From: Akkermansia muciniphila | Lineage (GTDB): Bacteria > Verrucomicrobiota > Verrucomicrobiia > Limisphaerales > SXTU01 | Reading direction: 5' to 3' | Assembly: GCA_945872195.1 (NCBI GenBank) | Contig: CAMBZO010000034.1 | Coordinates: forward strand, 1 to 12,950 | Length of the DNA stretch: 12,950 bases | Part shown: positions 7,342 to 12,950 of the stretch, in pieces | Layout of the letters: every line of letters starts with the position of its first letter | Position numbering within the stretch: the stretch's first letter is position 1 | The notes under the pieces: model-generated | What the model saw: the letters and a program-made list of their open reading frames with translations, nothing else | Database searches by the model: none | Told to the model about the DNA's origin: nothing | Made by a program: the position numbers and the translations under genes

Positions 7342-8450
7342 GATACGGACCCATCATCGGTGCGGGCGCGCTCTTCTCTCTCGCCTGCTCGTGGGCTGCG
7401 CTGGTCATGGCCCCGCAGCTCCAACTCGGCGACCTCTCGCCCGCGCCCATCCCGAACACCCCGGATTTTCACCCCGCTGCCCGGCCCGGCCTCGCGGCGC
7501 AAGGTGCGGAAGTCTATCGCTCGCTCGGCTGCTACCAGTGCCACACCCGCGCGGTGCGGCAGGATCAGTTACTTTTCGGCGCGCGGCTCAACGGCATTGG
7601 CCCCAAGGCCATCAACCTCGAGGCTGCTGGCAGCGGGAAGACCAATCTGGTCAACCTCAAACTGCTCATCGCGCTCGCGAAGGCGCGCCCCGACCTCGGC
7701 CTCGCCAAGGTCGAGCTTCCGCCCACGCTCGCGGCTGACACGAACGCAGTCGCCGCGTTCGCGCAGTTCACCACGCACCTCACGCTCCTGAAGCACGCGG
7801 ACCACAAGGCCGGAATCGTCCGCACGAACTCCGCCACTGTCAACGAGCTCGCAGGCAAGCTGCCGGCGGAAATCCTGGCGAAGGTCGGGCCCGAAGAGGC
7901 GGAGCGGGTTGTGAAGCTGCTCTCCGATTCCGGGGCCAAGGCCGAGCTCGTCATCTACAATCTCGGCCCCGACATCGCTCGCGGTTGGGGCGCGCGCCGC
8001 AGCGTGGCCCGCGATTACTTGAACGACGCTCCCGTGTTGCTTGGCAGTGTGCGCGTTGGCCCCGACCTCGCCAGCATCGGCACGCGTGCGCCGGAGAAGT
8101 TCGCCGCGCCGTGGAAGTTCGCCACGAGCAACACAGCGACGGAGTTGGAGCATCACTTGTTGGTTCACCTCTACAACCCGCGCCTCCTCGCCCCTGCTTC
8201 GACCTGCCCGTCGGCCAGCTATCTTTTCGACAAGGTGAAGCCGGAAGTCCGCTACGCTGGCGAGCCGTTGGTCGTCGCGAAGGAGTCGCCGCCCGTTTTT
8301 CCGAAGCACAACGCGCACGCCCTCGTCGCCTACCTGCTAACCCAGCGCAATGATGTCAGCCTGCCCGAGGCACCGGTGCCCTCAGTTGCGAAGTCCGCAA
8401 CGGCCAAGCCCGCAGCACCCGCCGACACGAACGCACCTTCGAAGCCATGA
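7338..8450 (+). CDS. CcoO-like mono-haem cytochrome c with a large insertion
   Basis: This 370-residue homologue of CcoO/FixO, the mono-haem subunit II of cbb3 oxidase, has an N-terminal anchor helix (about residues 6-26) and a periplasmic cytochrome domain. The CcoO pattern is clear: GAEVYRSLGCYQCH (haem Cys C65, C68, His H69), then ARGWGARRSVARDYL near 214-228, VGPDLASIG (from G241) and HLYNPR (H277-R282). Two oddities stand out. About 135 residues (roughly 76-210) are inserted between the haem motif and the GWG segment, where ordinary CcoO has a short loop. The position of the axial Met, usually in a MPxY-type motif after the HLYNPR segment, is C290 (STCPSASYLF). The C-terminus is an Ala/Pro/Lys-rich tail. 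It overlaps its neighbours by ATGA at both ends, so the three genes are made together. Partner of the CcoN-like protein by position. Confidence 0.85.
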   Translation: MRYGPIIGAGALFSLACSWAALVMAPQLQLGDLSPAPIPNTPDFHPAARPGLAAQGAEVYRSLGCYQCHTRAVRQDQLLFGARLNGIGPKAINLEAAGSGKTNLVNLKLLIALAKARPDLGLAKVELPPTLAADTNAVAAFAQFTTHLTLLKHADHKAGIVRTNSATVNELAGKLPAEILAKVGPEEAERVVKLLSDSGAKAELVIYNLGPDIARGWGARRSVARDYLNDAPVLLGSVRVGPDLASIGTRAPEKFAAPWKFATSNTATELEHHLLVHLYNPRLLAPASTCPSASYLFDKVKPEVRYAGEPLVVAKESPPVFPKHNAHALVAYLLTQRNDVSLPEAPVPSVAKSATAKPAAPADTNAPSKP

Positions 8451-9058
8451 GCAAGAACAAGAAGCAGCCCGCGCCCGAGCGCGCCGAGACCGAGCCGACG
8501 ATTGCCGCCGGCGGCGGGAGCGCGTGGCCGTTTGTGCTGCTGGGCGTCGTGCTTTTCGGCTGCTTCCTTCACGTGGAGAACACCGGCGGCGCGTTCCGCG
8601 CGGATGTGTTTCAGGCCGGGATGAAAAATTCGCCGCCGCAGGCCGACGAGCCGCCGGAAGTGAAGAGCTACAAGCGCGGCGCGCGGCTATACGACGCCTG
8701 CGCGGGCTGCCATCAGCCGAACGGACTCGGTCAGCCTGCCCAAAACATTCCGCCGCTGGCTGGTTCCGAGTGGGTTTTTCGCGAGAAGCCGGACCGCTTG
8801 ATTCGCATCATCTTGAACGCGGTCGAAGGTCCCATCACGGTCAACAAGGTCACCTACGACAATCCCGCGATGACGCCTTTCCGGGATGCTTTGAGCGACG
8901 ACGTGATTGCGGACATCGCCACGTTCATCCGGGGAAACGCGGGGTGGGGCAACAGCGCCGGCTTCGTCACTCCCGATCAGGTAAAGGCCATCCGCGACGC
9001 GACCGAGAAGATGGGCACCCAGAAGTGGCGAGTGGAGACGCTGCAGGCGATTGACTGA
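8447..9058 (+). CDS. Membrane-anchored mono-haem cytochrome c
   Basis: This 203-residue class I cytochrome c is tethered to the membrane. A Lys-rich and Gln/Pro/Glu-rich N-terminus precedes one helix at about residues 26-43 (AWPFVLLGVVLFGCFLHVEN). The cytochrome domain then faces the periplasm. The haem motif is C85-A-G-C88-H89 in YDACAGCHQPNG, with probable axial M142 in NPAMTPF. The LSDDVIADIATFIRGN helix and a following GWGNSAG segment are typical of this cytochrome group. It holds the place of CcoP in cbb3 operons but has one haem site, not two. The ATG overlaps the stop of the preceding gene (ATGA). It is the last gene of the respiratory cluster. Its likely role is electron transfer within, or out of, the ACIII/CcoN-like assembly. 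Confidence 0.88.
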   Translation: MSKNKKQPAPERAETEPTIAAGGGSAWPFVLLGVVLFGCFLHVENTGGAFRADVFQAGMKNSPPQADEPPEVKSYKRGARLYDACAGCHQPNGLGQPAQNIPPLAGSEWVFREKPDRLIRIILNAVEGPITVNKVTYDNPAMTPFRDALSDDVIADIATFIRGNAGWGNSAGFVTPDQVKAIRDATEKMGTQKWRVETLQAID

Positions 9059-9062
9059 GCAG

Positions 9063-9236
9063 CAGTCCGCCGCCGCAGTCCGAGGATGCGTTCCGCCCCG
9101 CGGAGCAGGCCTTGAGTTGCTCGCAGTTGAGGGGTTTGTTCAGAAAATCATCCACCCCGCGGCCATCGCCTCGATGGTAGCGCGTCTTGCCATTCACCAC
9201 CGTCAGGAAGACGACATCGACCTAGTGCTGGCACTT
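9063..9236 (-). pseudogene. Remnant of a response-regulator receiver domain (C-terminal part, frameshifted)
   Basis: On the minus strand, pieces in different frames read as the second half of a CheY-like receiver domain: DVVFLTVVNGKTRYH, then EAMAAG in the next frame, then GVDDFLNKPLNCEQLKA, then LLRGAERILGLRR in a third frame. The DDFLNKP piece carries the conserved Lys-Pro of receiver domains, and AERIL is a usual ending. A TAG interrupts the frame just before DVVFL, and at least three single-base shifts are needed to join the pieces. The phospho-acceptor Asp half is absent. It is non-functional. The frames were read by eye, so the assignment is probable rather than certain. Confidence 0.5.
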
Positions 9237-9271
9237 CTGCGCCCCGCGCTCCCGGGATTAGGAATTGTCTA

Positions 9272-9300
9272 TTGACGTTGCTGATCTGGCAATTTATACG
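9272..9300 (+). promoter_or_regulatory. Sigma70-type promoter for the antiporter gene
   Basis: TTGACG (9272-9277) is followed by exactly 17 bases and then TATACG (9295-9300), close to TTGACA-N17-TATAAT. Transcription would start near 9307, about 20 bases before the antiporter ATG at 9328. The stretch is AT-rich against a GC-rich background. No strong Shine-Dalgarno lies between promoter and ATG, so the leader would be very short. Confidence 0.6.
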
Positions 9301-9327
9301 CATACGTAACAAATTGACCTGACCGCC

Positions 9328-10596
9328 ATGAGCGCCCCCCAACTCTCCGTCCTCTTCTTCCTCCAGATGTTCGTCATCCTGGCTGTGTGCCGGCTGGTGG
9401 GGATGGCGGCCAAGCGCATCGGCCAGCCGCAGGTAGTGGGGGAGATGATTGCCGGCGTGTTGCTGGGGCCTTCCCTCTTCGGGCTGCTGACCCCTGGCTT
9501 GCAGAAGGAGTTGTTTCCGGCGGAGTCGCTCAAAGTTCTCTTCGTCGGCGCGCAACTGGGCGTGGGGCTTTACATGTTCCTCGTGGGCGTCGAGTTCAAG
9601 ATCGAGCTATTCCAAAGCCGGGCGAAGAGCGCGGCGGCGGTTTCACTCGCCGGGATGCTGGTGCCCTTCGTGCTGGGCGCGGTGCTTGCGCCGTGGCTCC
9701 TGAACGTGCCGGGCCTGTTCGGCGAGAAGGTGCGGTTGCACGAAGCGGCGCTGTTCATGGGCGCGGCCATCGCCATCACGGCGTTCCCCATGTTGGCGCG
9801 CATCATTTACGAACGCGGGCTGGCCGGGACTTCCTTGGGCACGTTGGCGCTGGCAGCGGGGGCGATTGACGACGCCGCCGCGTGGTGCGTGCTGGCGGTG
9901 GTGATTGCCAGCTTCGGCGGTGGGGCGCAGGGGGCGGTCCTGGCCATTGGCGGCGGGGTGATTTATGCGGTGCTAATTCTGACGGTGGGCCGACGGTTGC
10001 TGGTGAAACTGGGCGAAACCGTCGAGCGCGAAGGCCGGCTGACGGAACAGTGGCTCGCGGTGGTCCTGATGCTTTTCATGCTGGCGGCGTGGGCGATGGA
10101 CGCGGTCGGCATCCATGCGGTCTTCGGTGGTTTCCTGCTAGGCGTGGCGATGCCGCGCGGACTGCTGACGAAGGAACTTCAGCGGCAGTTGGAGCCCTTC
10201 GCCGTGGTTTGCCTGCTCCCGATGTTCTTCACCTACTCGGGGCTGAACACGCGATTGGACATGGTCAACAACCTCGAGATGCTCGGCATCGCGCTCGTCG
10301 TGCTGGCCGCCTCGTGTCTCGGCAAGTTCGGCGCGTGCTGGGCGGCGGCGCGCGCGACCGGCGAGGACAACCGCACCGCGCTGGCGGTCGGTGCGCTGAT
10401 GAACTCACGCGGGCTGATGGAGCTGATCATTATCAACATCGGCCTGCAGAAGGGCATCATCCAGCCGGCGCTCTTCTCCGTGCTCGTGCTGATGGCGATT
10501 GTCACCACGCTGATGGCATCGCCGATCTTCGAGCTGGTCTATGGACGCCACGCGCGGGCGAAGGGAGAGCTTGGAAAAATTGCGATTGGGGAATGA
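9328..10596 (+). CDS. Cation:proton antiporter of the CPA2 (KefB/NapA-like) family
   Basis: This 422-residue protein has about 12 membrane helices of the Na+/H+ exchanger fold and moves a monovalent cation (Na+ or K+) against protons across the inner membrane. Family marks are GQPQVVGEMIAGVLLGPS near residues 30-48, the paired acidic residues D181-D182 in AGAIDDAAAW (the ion-binding DD of electrogenic-type CPA2 proteins) and LMNSRGLMELIIINIGLQ near residues 355-372. It ends soon after the last helix and has no TrkA-N or USP domain, so it lacks the nucleotide-gated part of full KefB/KefC. It has its own promoter and is separated from the respiratory genes by pseudogene debris, so it is a separate unit. 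The ion cannot be told from sequence alone. Its last codons lie inside the 7-bp repeat element. Confidence 0.88.
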   Translation: MSAPQLSVLFFLQMFVILAVCRLVGMAAKRIGQPQVVGEMIAGVLLGPSLFGLLTPGLQKELFPAESLKVLFVGAQLGVGLYMFLVGVEFKIELFQSRAKSAAAVSLAGMLVPFVLGAVLAPWLLNVPGLFGEKVRLHEAALFMGAAIAITAFPMLARIIYERGLAGTSLGTLALAAGAIDDAAAWCVLAVVIASFGGGAQGAVLAIGGGVIYAVLILTVGRRLLVKLGETVEREGRLTEQWLAVVLMLFMLAAWAMDAVGIHAVFGGFLLGVAMPRGLLTKELQRQLEPFAVVCLLPMFFTYSGLNTRLDMVNNLEMLGIALVVLAASCLGKFGACWAAARATGEDNRTALAVGALMNSRGLMELIIINIGLQKGIIQPALFSVLVLMAIVTTLMASPIFELVYGRHARAKGELGKIAIGE

Positions 10597-10670
10597 TGAA
10601 TGGGGAATCTGCTGAACGGACGCGTCCGGTCCGGAGGTTCGCCATTCGCCATTCGACATTCGCCATTTCC
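10584..10670. repeat. Hairpin-forming element made of 7-bp repeats
   Basis: The right arm has four tandem 7-mers, CGCCATT, CGCCATT, CGACATT and CGCCATT (10640-10667). The left arm (10584-10608) holds the same kind of unit in opposite orientation (GGGGAAT, GATGAAT, GGGGAAT). In between lies a perfect 12-bp palindrome, CGGACGCGTCCG (10617-10628). Arms match at about 17 of 21 positions by eye. The element contains the antiporter stop codon (10594-10596) and fills most of the gap before nadE. It looks like a dispersed REP- or MITE-like repeat. It has no T-tract, so it is not a classic intrinsic terminator. Confidence 0.6.
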
Positions 10671-10699
10671 CTGCCTCATCCTCCGCGCGGCTTGGCCGT

Positions 10700-12340
10700 A
10701 TGAAAGTCGCGCTCGCGCAGCTTAACACCACCGTCGGGGATCTCGTGGGGAACGAGGCGTGCATCCTCGCGGCTTACCGGCGCGGTGCGGCGGCGGGCGT
10801 GGACCTCGTGGTGTGTCCAGAGCTGGCGACAACTGGCTATCCGCCGCGCGATTTGCTCCTCAAGCCGCATTTCGTCGCGCAGAACCTAGCCATGCTTGAG
10901 CGGCTCGCGGCGGCAACGGGCAAGGTGGGTTTGCTCACGGGCTTCGTGGGCCGGACAGCCGGGCGACCGGGGCGCGGGCTGACGAACTCGGTCGCTCTGT
11001 TGCAGCACGGGAAGATTGCGGAGGTCCGGACCAAGATGCTGTTGCCGACTTACGACGTGTTCGACGAGGACCGTTACTTCGACCCGGCGGAGGGGAATGA
11101 GCCGTTGCTGTTCAATGGCCAGCGCATCGGCGTGACGGTCTGCGAGGACGTGTGGAACGACGAGGATTTCTGGCGGGACCGGCGCTATCGGCGCAACCCG
11201 GCGGCGGATCTGGTGGCGGCGGGGGCAGAGCTGCTCATCAACGTGTCGGCGTCGCCGTGGCATTTGGGCAAGAACACGACGCGGCGCGAGATGCTCGCGA
11301 GCCTCGCGGCCAAGACGCGTTGCCCCCTGCTCTACTGCAATCTCGTGGGCGGCAATGACGAGCTCATCTTCGACGGCGCGAGTCTGGTATTCGATGCGCA
11401 GGGTCGGCTGGCGGCGCAGGGGGCGCTCTTCGCGGAGGACTTCCTTGTCGTGGACACAGAGAAGCTGACGCCGGGTGCGCCACCCGTGAACGGTGACGAG
11501 GAACTGGTGTATCGCGCGCTCGTGCTGGGGCTGAAGGACTACCTGCACAAGTGCGGGTTCAAGTCCGCGCTGCTGGGTTTGAGCGGCGGCATTGACTCGG
11601 CGCTGACGGCGGTGCTGGCGGTGGAAGCGCTCGGCGCGGAGAACGTGCGGGGGGTTTCCCTTCCGTCGCAGTTCTCGTCGCAGGGCAGCCTCGATGACGC
11701 GCGGGTGCTGGCGGAGAACCTGGGCATCCGCTACGACGTGATTCCGATCCAGCCGGCCTTCGCGGCCGCGAAAGGCCAGATGAAGGAAGTCTTCGCCGGC
11801 CTTGCCGAGGACACGACTGAGGAGAACATCCAAGCCCGGCTGCGCGGAGTGGTGCTGATGGGCTTGTCGAACAAGTTCGGCTCACTGCTGCTGACGACGG
11901 GGAACAAGAGCGAGCTGGCGGTCGGCTATTGCACCCTTTATGGCGACATGTGCGGCGGGCTGGCGGTCATCAGCGACGTGCCCAAGACGATGGTTTACCG
12001 CCTCTCGAACTGGGTGAATCGCGAGCGCGAAATCATCCCGGCGGCCTCCATCACCAAGCCTCCCAGCGCCGAGCTACGCCCAAACCAGACTGACCAGGAC
12101 TCGCTGCCGGCCTACGAGGTGCTCGACGCCATCCTGGAGGAATACGTGGTGAAGAGCCGGCCAGCGGCAGAAATCGTCGCGGCGGGCTTCGACGCGGCGG
12201 CGGTGCAGCGGGTGGTGAAGCTGATTGATGGCACGGAATACAAGCGGCGGCAGGCGGCCCCAGGGTTGAAGGTGACGACGAAGGCGTTCGGGGTGGGCCG
12301 GCGGGTGCCGATTGCCCAGCGGTGGCGCGAAATGGGCTGA
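10700..12340 (+). CDS. nadE: Glutamine-dependent NAD+ synthetase
   Basis: NadE (546 residues, normal for the two-domain form) makes NAD+ from nicotinate adenine dinucleotide, ATP and glutamine in the cytosol. The N-terminal nitrilase-type glutaminase domain (about 1-265) has the catalytic triad E41 (CPELATTGYPPRDL), K112 (RTKMLLPTYDVFDE) and C148 (VTVCEDVW). The C-terminal ammonia-ligase domain begins near residue 275. It has the ATP-pyrophosphatase P-loop LSGGIDS (295-300) and the TTGNKSELAVGYCTLYGDM and KPPSAELRPNQTDQDSLP stretches of the active site. The ATG at 10700 begins a typical MKVALAQLNTTVGD strand, and there is no clear Shine-Dalgarno. It stands alone, 103 bases after the antiporter and converging on the small minus-strand gene. 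No promoter is obvious. Confidence 0.96.
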   Translation: MKVALAQLNTTVGDLVGNEACILAAYRRGAAAGVDLVVCPELATTGYPPRDLLLKPHFVAQNLAMLERLAAATGKVGLLTGFVGRTAGRPGRGLTNSVALLQHGKIAEVRTKMLLPTYDVFDEDRYFDPAEGNEPLLFNGQRIGVTVCEDVWNDEDFWRDRRYRRNPAADLVAAGAELLINVSASPWHLGKNTTRREMLASLAAKTRCPLLYCNLVGGNDELIFDGASLVFDAQGRLAAQGALFAEDFLVVDTEKLTPGAPPVNGDEELVYRALVLGLKDYLHKCGFKSALLGLSGGIDSALTAVLAVEALGAENVRGVSLPSQFSSQGSLDDARVLAENLGIRYDVIPIQPAFAAAKGQMKEVFAGLAEDTTEENIQARLRGVVLMGLSNKFGSLLLTTGNKSELAVGYCTLYGDMCGGLAVISDVPKTMVYRLSNWVNREREIIPAASITKPPSAELRPNQTDQDSLPAYEVLDAILEEYVVKSRPAAEIVAAGFDAAAVQRVVKLIDGTEYKRRQAAPGLKVTTKAFGVGRRVPIAQRWREMG

Positions 12341-12347
12341 GCCGTGG

Positions 12348-12382
12348 GCAAAAAGAAACGGCCAGCGTTGCCGCTGGCCGTT
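12348..12382 (-). terminator. Intrinsic terminator of the small cysteine-repeat gene
   Basis: A perfect 11-bp stem (AACGGCCAGCG and CGCTGGCCGTT) with a 4-base loop lies at 12357-12382. Read on the minus strand it is followed by TTTCTTTTT, the U-tract of a rho-independent terminator. It lies 22 bases after the stop of the minus-strand gene and 16 bases beyond the nadE stop. Read on the plus strand there is no T-tract, so it acts mainly on the minus-strand transcript. Confidence 0.88.
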
Positions 12383-12404
12383 CGTCAGTAACTGGAAGGA
12401 AGAA

Positions 12405-12635
12405 TTACTTCTTCTCTTCGTTCGTGCCTTTGCACTTCTCGCAGTTCTTCTTGCCCTTGGCAGCTTCCACGCAGCAGGCGTGGTCACAAGCCTTGCCATC
12501 CTTGGCAGCCTTGGCGCAGCAACCGGCGACCTTGCCGGGAGGGGCCTTCTTGTCAGCCTTGTCCGCCGCGAGGGCGAGGGTGGTGGAGAGAGCCACGGCG
12601 AACGCCACGGCAGCGAGGACTTTAACGAACTTCAT
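12405..12635 (-). CDS. Small exported cysteine-repeat protein, function unknown
   Basis: This is a 76-residue protein with a clear signal peptide (MKFVKVLAAVAFAVALSTTL, cleavage after ALA near residue 23). The mature part of about 53 residues is rich in Lys and Ala. Seven Cys (C39, C40, C50, C54, C55, C65, C68) fall in two tandem 15-residue units, CCAKAAKDGKACDHA and CCVEAAKGKKNCEKC, so the pattern is CCxxAAKxxKxCxx twice. The second unit ends in CxxC, and the first contains a His (H52). This suggests metal binding or disulfide bonding in the periplasm, which is inference. The start at 12635 is chosen because it begins the signal peptide. An upstream in-frame start at 12698 would put 21 polar residues ahead of it. 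It is monocistronic, with its own intrinsic terminator, and converges on nadE. Confidence 0.82.
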   Translation of the reverse strand: MKFVKVLAAVAFAVALSTTLALAADKADKKAPPGKVAGCCAKAAKDGKACDHACCVEAAKGKKNCEKCKGTNEEKK

Positions 12636-12915
12636 AGGTTGTTCTTTCTTACCGACTTTGTTTTCAACTACTGATCCGACCATGCTGACAACCGTCACCG
12701 GCTTCGTGCTGGAAACGTGTCAGCGGTGGTATAGACGGGCGAATGCTTGCCTTATTCGGGGCAGGGTGTCCACAGGGAAATGGACGGCGAGGAGTGGGGG
12801 GCTCACCTCACTTTCATGCAATTGAGCGGCATCACCACTCTTGCTCGTAATCTTGCTCCTGCTTCTTCTGCCAATCTCACAGCGGCGCAGGTAAGGAGCG
12901 AGAGACCGCTCTGCG
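12636..12915. other. Non-coding stretch upstream of the small cysteine-repeat gene
   Basis: I see no convincing gene here. It must hold the minus-strand promoter of the small gene. A TATACC in that orientation lies at 12729-12734, but without a good -35 match, so I do not call it. CTTGCTC occurs twice, 12 bases apart (12840-12846 and 12852-12858), followed by CTGCTTCTTCTG. This is a low-complexity patch that could be part of a dispersed repeat. GTCCA and TGGAC at 12768-12785 could form a weak 5-bp stem. Confidence 0.4.
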
Positions 12916-12950
12916 TCACTTCGCCTCCAGCTTCTTCTTCAGTGTCTCCA
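12916..12950 (-). CDS. Possible C-terminal tail of a minus-strand gene entering from the right edge
   Basis: Read from the right edge on the minus strand, one frame gives ETLKKKLEAK and then TGA (12916-12918). The Lys/Leu/Glu make-up is typical of a helical protein end. Only about ten codons are visible, so the product cannot be named, and chance is possible. Confidence 0.3.
   Translation of the reverse strand, partial: ETLKKKLEAK

Noticed and set aside
5926..9058. An ordinary functional cbb3 cytochrome oxidase or a nitric oxide reductase
   Set aside because: The fold matches, but the His ligands for both haems and CuB and the cross-linked Tyr are all replaced, and the CcoO-like axial Met is missing. 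Neither oxidase nor NO reductase chemistry is supported.
9051..9275. A 74-codon plus-strand frame after the cytochrome c gene
   Set aside because: It overlaps the cytochrome stop and is the reverse-strand shadow of the decayed receiver domain. It has no ribosome-binding site and no recognisable domain.
10617..10628. The palindrome CGGACGCGTCCG as a terminator for the antiporter gene
   Set aside because: There is no T-tract after it and no loop. It is better explained as the centre of the repeat element.
10640..10667. The tandem CGxCATT repeats as a CRISPR-like array
   Set aside because: The units are 7 bases long with no spacers, far too short for CRISPR repeats.
12348..12382. The hairpin after nadE as a terminator for nadE
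   Set aside because: The plus-strand copy has an A-rich stretch before the stem and no T-tract after it, so the orientation fits only the minus-strand gene.

Overview
The window is about 13 kb of GC-rich bacterial DNA. It carries most of a respiratory gene cluster on the plus strand, followed by a cation/proton antiporter, a glutamine-dependent NAD+ synthetase and one small minus-strand gene for an exported cysteine-rich protein. The gene set (alternative complex III running into cbb3-oxidase-like genes and a tethered cytochrome c) and the dispersed-looking short repeats suggest a member of the Verrucomicrobiota. That placement is an inference from family resemblance, with no marker gene to confirm it.

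Positions 1-5493 encode alternative complex III (ACIII), a quinol:electron-acceptor oxidoreductase that replaces the bc1 complex. Present are the C-terminal part of ActB (iron-sulfur domain), ActC (NrfD-type membrane subunit), ActD (DUF3341), ActE (mono-haem cytochrome c) and ActF (second NrfD-type subunit). ActA and the start of ActB lie upstream of the window. The genes are 1-5 bases apart or overlap, so they form one operon. A 126-residue single-span membrane protein of unknown function follows.

Positions 5926-9058 hold a cbb3-oxidase-like module: a CcoN homologue, a CcoO-like cytochrome c and a membrane-anchored mono-haem cytochrome c, joined by ATGA overlaps. The CcoN homologue is full length and aligns through its fold, but every residue that binds haem or copper in true CcoN is replaced, as is the cross-linked tyrosine. 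Its CcoO-like partner has an insertion of roughly 135 residues and a cysteine where the haem's axial methionine is expected. The module therefore cannot reduce O2 as cbb3 does. The most economical reading is that it is an electron-transfer or scaffold partner of ACIII built on a dead oxidase fold. This is the most notable content of the window.

Positions 9059-9327 hold a decayed minus-strand fragment of a response-regulator receiver domain and a good sigma70-type promoter for the antiporter gene. A hairpin-forming element made of 7-bp repeats overlaps the antiporter's stop codon and fills the gap before nadE. Beyond nadE, an intrinsic terminator serves the converging minus-strand gene for the 76-residue cysteine-repeat protein. 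The last 315 bases are mostly non-coding, perhaps with the tail of another minus-strand gene at the very edge.
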